Source: Bog-473 sp963730395
GTDB taxonomy: Bacteria > Actinomycetota > Acidimicrobiia > Acidimicrobiales > RAAP-2
Length of the DNA: 64,000 bases
Direction: 5' to 3'
Assembly: GCA_963730395.1 (NCBI GenBank)
Contig: CAVSSK010000030.1
Span: 1-64,000, forward strand
Shown here: positions 58,703 to 64,000 of the stretch, in pieces
Numbering within the stretch: the stretch's first letter is position 1
Layout: each line of letters starts with the position of its first letter
The notes under the pieces: model-generated
Told to the model about the DNA's origin: nothing
The model's database searches: none
What the model saw: the letters and a program-made list of their open reading frames with translations, nothing else
Position numbers and translations under genes: made by a program

Positions 58703-59007
58703 GCAGATCCCGTAGTGGCACCCCCACCCGCGAACGGTGGCAGCCTCAGGCGTGGTGTCGCTCGCGCGTTATGGGCACCCTTTGGACCCGGATCCGTTCG
58801 AACTGCTCGATCGGCGGGCGGCTCGTCTGACGGAAGCCTTTGGACCGCTTCGAAAGTAAGCATTCGGCCGTCGGGCGCGAGAAGGCGAGTCTGTGACCCG
58901 GCCTTCCTTTGGGCACTCTCGTCGCCCGCCTGCAACCGTTAAATCTGGGCACCTCGCGGTCCTCGGCCTCTACTAGGAGAAGCGCCGAGAACTTCCCATG
59001 CTCACAT
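58703..59007. other. gap with possible short coding relic
   Basis: Between about 58,765 and 58,860 on the + strand one frame reads GHPLDPDPFELLDRRAARLT and EAFGPLRK before a stop, which looks like the end of a protein but is too short to identify. Nothing else is visible. Confidence 0.3.
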
Positions 59008-60258
59008 CTAGTAGGCGCCCATGCCCACGATGGGGGCGTTGAGGGGCTGGCCCCCGTGCGAGCCCAAGAACGGCAGCGTGCTCGGGTAGGCGAAGATGCC
59101 GCCGTCGGCGGCCACGAAGTAGTAGCCACCGGCTACGGCGGCCATGCCGACCACCGGCTCGTTGAGGGCGATCGAGCCCGTTGAGCCGTAGAAGGGCAAG
59201 GAGGACGGGTACGAGAAGATCCCGCCGTCGGAGGCCACCAGGTAGTAGCCGCCGCTGACCGGGACCGACATGCCCACTACCGGCTTGTTGAGGACCAAAG
59301 AGCCTGCCGAGCCCTCGAAGGCGGCGTTGCCGTAGTTGAAGATCCCTCCGTCAGAAGCCACGAGGTAGTAGCCCAAGCCGTTGGGGGTGGTTGCCATGCC
59401 GACGATGGGCTTGTTCAGGGTCAGCGAGCCGGTCGAGCCGTAGAACTGGGCGTCGCCGAAGGAAAAGATCCCCCCGTCGGAGGCCACCAGCCAGTACCCT
59501 CCGCCGTCGCCGGTCGCCGCCATGCCGACGATGGGTTTGTTGAGGGGCTTTCCGCCCATGGAGCCGAAGAACTTCGCATCCCCGTAGTTGAAGATGCCGC
59601 CGTCAGAGGCCACCAGGTAGTAGCCGCCGCCGCCTGGCATCACCGCCATGCCGACGATGGGCCTGTTCAACGCCATGCCGCCCGTCGAGCCCAAGAACGG
59701 TACGCCGTAGCTGAAGATGCCGCCGTCAGAAGCGACCAGCCAATAGCCATGCAGGGGTTGAACATTTGCGGTCGCGGTAGAACTCGTCGAGGCGACGGTC
59801 GGCCCGGACGGCGGATCCCCGAAGGCCTGGACCGTCTGCATGACGGTGGCCGGCAGTGTGACATTGGTGGTCACGCACCCGTACCCATATGACGCACCCG
59901 CGGCCAAGGTGCCCGTCGTGGACACGGGCACCGGCCCCTCGCAGTCGGACGTCGAAGATGGCAGCGAACTGGTCACCTTGATGTTGGTGAGCGGGTCGGC
60001 ACCGGTGTTCTGGACCACGACCCGCCACCACACTTCAGAGCCGTTCACCGTAGCGGACGAGGCCCAGTCGGCCCCGTTAATCGGTTGGGTCGGGTCGCAG
60101 GAGGGTCCGAATGGCAAGGTGCACACTTGCACGACCGCAGAAATGGAGTCGATGGCCGTGGACGCAGGAGTCGGCGTCCAGGCCAGTAGGGCCAACAGAG
60201 GCAACGAGAGCCCTGCGGCAAGAAAGAGTCGCAAACGTGGAGCTACTCCGCCGGTCAT
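59008..60258 (-). CDS. secreted protein with six GYWLVASDGGIF repeats
   Basis: 416 residues, intact. A signal peptide (LRLFLAAGLSLPLLALLAWT, cleavage near Ala-Ser-Thr-Ala) precedes a beta-sandwich-like part with SEVWWRVVVQNTGADPLTNI and paired Cys. From about residue 171 six repeats of 41-43 residues follow, each with GYWLVASDGGIFSFG, a FxGSxG turn and LNKPIVGMA. They probably form one closed propeller or solenoid outside the cell. I know this repeat from acidimicrobial and related surface proteins, often several per genome; the function is not known. It ends exactly after the sixth repeat. Confidence 0.75.
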   Translation of the reverse strand: MTGGVAPRLRLFLAAGLSLPLLALLAWTPTPASTAIDSISAVVQVCTLPFGPSCDPTQPINGADWASSATVNGSEVWWRVVVQNTGADPLTNIKVTSSLPSSTSDCEGPVPVSTTGTLAAGASYGYGCVTTNVTLPATVMQTVQAFGDPPSGPTVASTSSTATANVQPLHGYWLVASDGGIFSYGVPFLGSTGGMALNRPIVGMAVMPGGGGYYLVASDGGIFNYGDAKFFGSMGGKPLNKPIVGMAATGDGGGYWLVASDGGIFSFGDAQFYGSTGSLTLNKPIVGMATTPNGLGYYLVASDGGIFNYGNAAFEGSAGSLVLNKPVVGMSVPVSGGYYLVASDGGIFSYPSSLPFYGSTGSIALNEPVVGMAAVAGGYYFVAADGGIFAYPSTLPFLGSHGGQPLNAPIVGMGAY

Positions 60259-61103
60259 CTTGACCTCCCTTCTTGGTCGGCTTCAGCCTCCTCTAGCTGT
60301 TGCCTTGGAACCCTAAAGGGATTCTTCACTCTCTACAATCGGGCTTGGATTTCCCATATGTGCCTGATTCGGTAGGGGGCAGGGGTAAAAACGTCTTCGT
60401 TGCACAGCCAAGCCCCCCCCGCCCGCGCCCCCTCCCCTCCGCTTCCGGGTGGCCGTAGCCGCCAGCACTGGTGCCGCGGAGCGTGGCCTTTTGTCGTCGT
60501 TCGCATGCCGCTCTCCTCTGTCCGTCTGGTGCCGATGGGCGCATGGGACTCGAACCTCGGACCGTGTTCCCGACCAGAGCTTGGTGCGGCCCCATCAACC
60601 ATCCTGTCGCCGGTATCGGCGCCGCAGAGCCTCTTAGGCCGGTCCGTTCAAATATGGCGACCCCGGGGCAGTCGTGTCCGGGCTCTGGGCACCGGGGGCA
60701 GTCTCGTCCTTCCTGCGCCGCCAGCTCTAGAGGTCCGTTTGGTTTGGCATGCCAGTCTCGCGTCGTCTGTGGCCATCGCCAAGCTGACGGATGTGATCCG
60801 TGCGGGAAGCCGACCCGAATCAGGGCGGCAACCCCGATGACATCTCGATGCCATTTGTCGAATTGCGAGCTTCCCATTCGTCGTAATGCAATGACTCAGG
60901 GTGTCTCGGAGCATAAATGGTGGCCGCCGGGCATGAAGGGGCGACGCGCCTCAGCTCATTGTCACACCGGCCATCTATCGTCGACTGAGCCGGCCCTCGG
61001 CCCGTCTGGAAGATGGCTGGCTCTCCATAGCGTGTCCTTCGATGACCTGAGCGGTGGGGCAACCTGAGATCACGAGAAGAAATGACTGACTACTGGAGGA
61101 ACG
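60259..61103. other. gap without a recognisable gene
   Basis: No frame reads convincingly as protein. Near 60,545-60,600 a T-arm-like stretch occurs on the minus strand but no tRNA can be folded around it. The MFS gene ribosome site (TGGAGGA) lies at the right end. Confidence 0.35.
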
Positions 61104-62584
61104 ATGACAGCTGATTCGCGGAAATGGTTCGCCCTGGCGGTGATCTGTGTGGCCCAGTTCATGGTCATTCTCGATGTCTCCATCGTGAATGTGGCGCTGC
61201 CCTCGATTCAGCGCGGCCTGCACTTCTCCGAGCAGAACCTGCTTGTGGGTCTTGAACGCCTACGCCCTGATGTTCGGTGGGTTCCTCATGCTCGGCGGCC
61301 GCGTGGCGGACAAGCTGGGACGGCGCCGGGTGTTCATGACAGGCGTGATCGTCTTCACGACGGCCTCCCTGTTCTGTGGATTGGCGACATCGAGCGGCTG
61401 GTTGGTGACAGCCCGGGCCGTGCAGGGACTCGGGGCCGCGATCCTGTCTCCCGCCGCCCTCTCCATCCTTACGGTCACCTTCGAAGAGGGTCGGGAGCGG
61501 AACACGGCCCTGAGCATTTGGGGGGCGATCGCTGGCGCAGGCGGCGCGTTCGGGGTCCTGCTCGGCGGGATACTCACCCAGGAGTTCGGCTGGCAGTGGA
61601 TCTTCTACGTGAATGTGCCGATCGGTTCGCTGGTCGTGCTGGCGAGCTTCTTCATCCTCACGCCATCCCTCGCGGAGGACGAGGACCGGGGATTCGACAT
61701 CCCGGGGGCCGTCACTCTCACCGCCGGCCTGGTCTTGATGGTGTTCGCACTGGTCAAGAGCACGAGTTGGGGTTGGGCCTCGGCCAAGACGCTGGGGACT
61801 CTGGCGGTCGCCTTCGTCCTCATCGCCCTGTTCGTCGTGATCGAGCGCCGGACGAAATCCGCCCTCGTCCCCCTGTCGATCTTTCGCAATCGGAGCCTCA
61901 GCGTGTCCAACATGGTCTCGCTCGCTTTGGGCGCGTCCATTTTCTCGATGTTCTATTTCCTGTCGCTCTACATGCAAGAGGTCCTGGGGTATTCAGCCCT
62001 CAAGACCGGAGTCGGCTATCTGGCGATCGTGGGCTCGATCATCGTCGCGGCTGGAGCAGCTCAATCGCTCGTGGCCAAGTTCGGCGTCCGACTCGTGATG
62101 ACGGCGGGCATGGGGCTTGGCGGCCGGCGGGCTCATCTACTTCGCCCAGATCTCACCCCATGGGACGTACCTGGGCACGCTGCTGCCCGGATTCCTCTTG
62201 GCCGGCGTCGGCCTCGGCCTCTCGTTCGTGCCGGTGACCATCGGCGCCATGAGCGGCGTTGCCCATGAAGAGGCGGGCGTCGCATCAGGGCTGATCACGA
62301 CGACACAACAGATTGGCGGGGCACTCGGGGTCGCGGTCCTCTCGACGATCGCAGTATCAGCGACGACGAGATTCATCGGCGCCCACGGCCACGCGCCGGA
62401 CGTGATGACAAACGCGCTCAACCACGGCTTCTCTGTCGCCTTCTGGTTTGGCGCGGTCTTTGCTGGGATCGGCTGCCTCATTGCCTTCTGTCGGCATGGA
62501 TCAGCACTCGTATCACTGGGGCCCTTGCATCGGAGACCGGCTATCGAAGAGCGGCCGACCGCGTTCGAGCCGGCATCCCCGTGA
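61104..62584 (+). CDS. MFS drug exporter, DHA2 (EmrB/QacA) type, two frameshifts
   Basis: About 490 residues with 13-14 spans. ATG 61104 after GGAGG. Motif D1 is VILDVSIVNVALPSIQRGLH; after a slip near 61,248, WVLNAYALMFGGFLMLGGRV and ADKLGRRRVFMTGV give motif A. LSIWGAIAGAGGAFGVLLGG is motif C of antiporters. A slip near 62,118 restores the last third (GLIYFAQISPHGTYLG, FVPVTIGAMSGVAHEEAGVA). Such proteins export drugs or lipids using the proton gradient. No regulator is adjacent. Confidence 0.85.
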
Positions 62585-62804
62585 GTATAAAATTCACCAG
62601 CTGAACTCAGCTGAGGTTGGAGACTTGATCTTCCCGTAGCCTCTCGGCGGTCAGGCCGGACTCCAAAGGCATCCCGATCGGGAGCGGTTCCTAGGTGAGG
62701 CCTGGCATTCCGGTGCAAAGGACAACCCAGTGCCCATCGGCTGTCGTTGAAATCGCCGGATAGTGCGCAATCCGCAAGGCAGGGAACTGCTTGAAAGGCG
62801 GCAT

Positions 62805-62950
62805 GTGCTTGGTGAGGACGGATCTCGTTGGAATAGCCGGCGAAAGATTCGACGCCGTGCTGGAGGGCGCCGAGGGAATCGAACTCATTGTTGGCACAGA
62901 GCGACTTCTTTAGGGTTTGGTGATAGCGCTCGATTTTGCCCTGGGTCTGG
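62805..62950 (-). mobile_element. remnant of an IS481 transposase gene
   Basis: This stretch closely matches 48,825-48,970 within the IS481 transposase (shared ATCGAACTCATTGTTGGCAC and further blocks), with scattered differences. Only about 145 bases remain, inserted against the end of the next gene. Confidence 0.75.
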
Positions 62951-63667
62951 GGCGGCGACCCAAACGGTCATCCCAACGGATTGCGCTCCGGCTCGCTGAC
63001 TTGTACGAAGCGCCGCCCATTCAGCGAGCACCCATCGCATGTCCTCGCTCACGTTCGGGCAACAAATGGGCGCCGCGCCCGTCACGCCGCGGGAGGGGAG
63101 CACCACGGCGTCCTTGGAGATCGAGAACCCGCTGGCGTACCAAAACACCGGTGCCTGGGGCTCGGGTGGGGCGAGGAGCGTCTGGAGGACTTGAGGCTCG
63201 TTGGATCCCGGCTCCACCGTGAATGCGTAGAGAGAGCTCGGTGTCGGTGTGCCAGCTTCACACTTGACCAAGACAAGCGCGATAGGAGTGCCCTGGGCTG
63301 ACTGGATGTAGGAGACCTGCTGCACGTCGACAGTGAAGCCGTACGCAGATCCAGGGTTGCACCCGATGTTCCCGGGGAACGTGACCTTCGAGAAGTTGAG
63401 TCCCGGGTAGTCGACGTGCTTCCACACCACGTTTTGGAACGCGGCGCCAGAAGTCACCTCGATGGCGGCGCTAGACCGCGAGCCCTCCTGATGCGAGAGC
63501 GACTGGCTTAGGGGCACAGCCACCGCGCAGATGACGAGTGCCGCCAGTGATACCCGGAGGGTCATCTTGCGCCTGCGAAGCTGGGTCCCCCGCCGCACAG
63601 TCCGCTCGAGGAGCTCGGCCATGTGCGCTTCCGAGATCTCGTCGAACATCTCCTCGTGTCGTGTCAT
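62885..63667 (-). CDS. membrane partner of ECF sigma factor, C-terminus replaced by IS sequence
   Basis: 260 residues. A charged cytoplasmic head (DEISEAHMAELLERTVRRGT, LRRRK) precedes one span (LRVSLAALVICAVAVPLSQS) and an outer domain with NVVWKHVDYPGLNFSKVTFP, IALVLVKCEAGTPTPSSLYA and FWYASGFSISKDAVVLPSRG. It starts within the sigma gene stop (ATGA, 63,664-63,667), so both are co-translated; it is probably an anti-sigma factor or sensor, though no zinc-binding anti-sigma motif is seen. The last 20 residues (PGQNRALSPNPKEVALCQQ) come from the IS481 remnant, so the natural end is lost. Confidence 0.65.
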   Translation of the reverse strand: MTRHEEMFDEISEAHMAELLERTVRRGTQLRRRKMTLRVSLAALVICAVAVPLSQSLSHQEGSRSSAAIEVTSGAAFQNVVWKHVDYPGLNFSKVTFPGNIGCNPGSAYGFTVDVQQVSYIQSAQGTPIALVLVKCEAGTPTPSSLYAFTVEPGSNEPQVLQTLLAPPEPQAPVFWYASGFSISKDAVVLPSRGVTGAAPICCPNVSEDMRWVLAEWAALRTSQRAGAQSVGMTVWVAAPDPGQNRALSPNPKEVALCQQ

Positions 63668-64000
63668 GGCGACTCCTCCTTCGACATCTGATCTCGGAGA
63701 CGCAGAATCGCTCGGTGCAGATGCGTCTTGACCGATCCAGGGCTCATGCCGAGTACAAGCGCGACTTCTGCTTCTGGCAGGTCGACGATGTAGCGCAGCA
63801 CGACGACCTCTTGTTGCCTCCGGGTGAGCGACCGCATGGCGCTGACTACGTCGTCCCTCTCGACGATGTCCGCCGGAGCGTCCCGGGCGACGATGGCGGG
63901 GAGATATCCCTTCTTGCGGCGCACCTCGTCCAGCGCAGCGTTGGTGGCCACTCTGACCACCCAGCCTTCCGGGCTTTCCATCTTGGAGACCCGTCCCCAG
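63664..64000 (-). CDS. ECF sigma factor, partial at right edge
   Basis: The end of region 2 (WVVRVATNAALDEVRRKKGY) and a complete region 4 (LTRRQQEVVVLRYIVDLPEA, EVALVLGMSPGSVKTHLHRA) are present; the N-terminal part lies outside the window. It resembles SigE-type actinobacterial ECF factors. Its stop overlaps the start of the membrane partner. Confidence 0.88.
   Translation of the reverse strand, partial: WGRVSKMESPEGWVVRVATNAALDEVRRKKGYLPAIVARDAPADIVERDDVVSAMRSLTRRQQEVVVLRYIVDLPEAEVALVLGMSPGSVKTHLHRAILRLRDQMSKEESP

Noticed and set aside
60545..60600. tRNA-like T-arm on the minus strand
   Set aside because: GGTTCGAGTCC occurs, but no acceptor or anticodon stem can be paired around it.

Overview
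The window is high-GC DNA with actinobacterial gene content. It has a trpG/crgA-pknB-pstP-fhaB-fhaA cell-envelope signalling locus, Thr-rich extracytoplasmic tails, many GTG starts and ATGA/GTGA gene overlaps. The secreted protein at 59.0-60.3 kb carries six GYWLVASDGGIF repeats, which I associate (from memory, not from a search) with Acidimicrobiia. I therefore suggest an uncultured acidimicrobial or related actinobacterium; no rRNA or phylogenetic marker is present to confirm it.

Layout. (A) 1-14.4 kb is an accessory block of short, mostly single-gene units on both strands: two class I methyltransferases, a CYTH protein, a SET-domain protein, a DUF2293-like protein, a GNAT acetyltransferase, a lipoprotein, small unknowns, an ECF sigma factor with a CU044_5270-like partner, a serine hydrolase, a DUF5655-like protein and two IS110-type transposases. 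It ends at 14,345-14,391 in the detached 3' half of a tRNA-Pro(CGG), as expected for the end of an integrated element. (B) 14.6-48.2 kb looks like chromosomal core. It holds a ClC channel, an orphan amino-acid-type binding protein, a metal operon (ArsR, MgtE-N/CBS, Nramp-like), a LytR-CpsA-Psr protein, MntP, tRNA-Ala and tRNA-Ile, a flavin/heme/Fe-S redox operon (ApbE, heme-type membrane protein, NuoF-like protein, ferredoxin, two membrane-anchored Pro/Thr-rich proteins), aldo/keto reductase, pirin, SDRs, thiolase, and the PknB/PstP/FHA locus ending at tRNA-Leu(CAG). (C) 48.2-64 kb is again accessory: an IS481 element beside the tRNA, a 170-190 bp direct repeat, a transposase relic, GntR, a P-loop kinase, a tyrosine recombinase, an MTHFR-like protein, a cupin, a Stf0-like sulfotransferase, the repeat protein, an MFS exporter and a second ECF sigma/membrane-partner pair running off the right edge. 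Between 55.0 and 57.1 kb lies about 2 kb whose composition is unlike anything else here.

Two features cut across the window. First, an imperfect palindrome with a CGCCGG core (roughly TGCCCC-N3-5-CGCCGG-N3-TGGGC) recurs at least a dozen times, in or beside the gaps between genes. I found it only in blocks A and C, including just upstream of the tyrosine recombinase. Second, recognisable genes are broken by single-base frameshifts, often several per gene, in blocks A and C; 36-48 kb has none. This pattern fits uncorrected sequencing indels in poorly covered accessory DNA better than gene decay, so I annotate such genes as whole spans and name the breaks.
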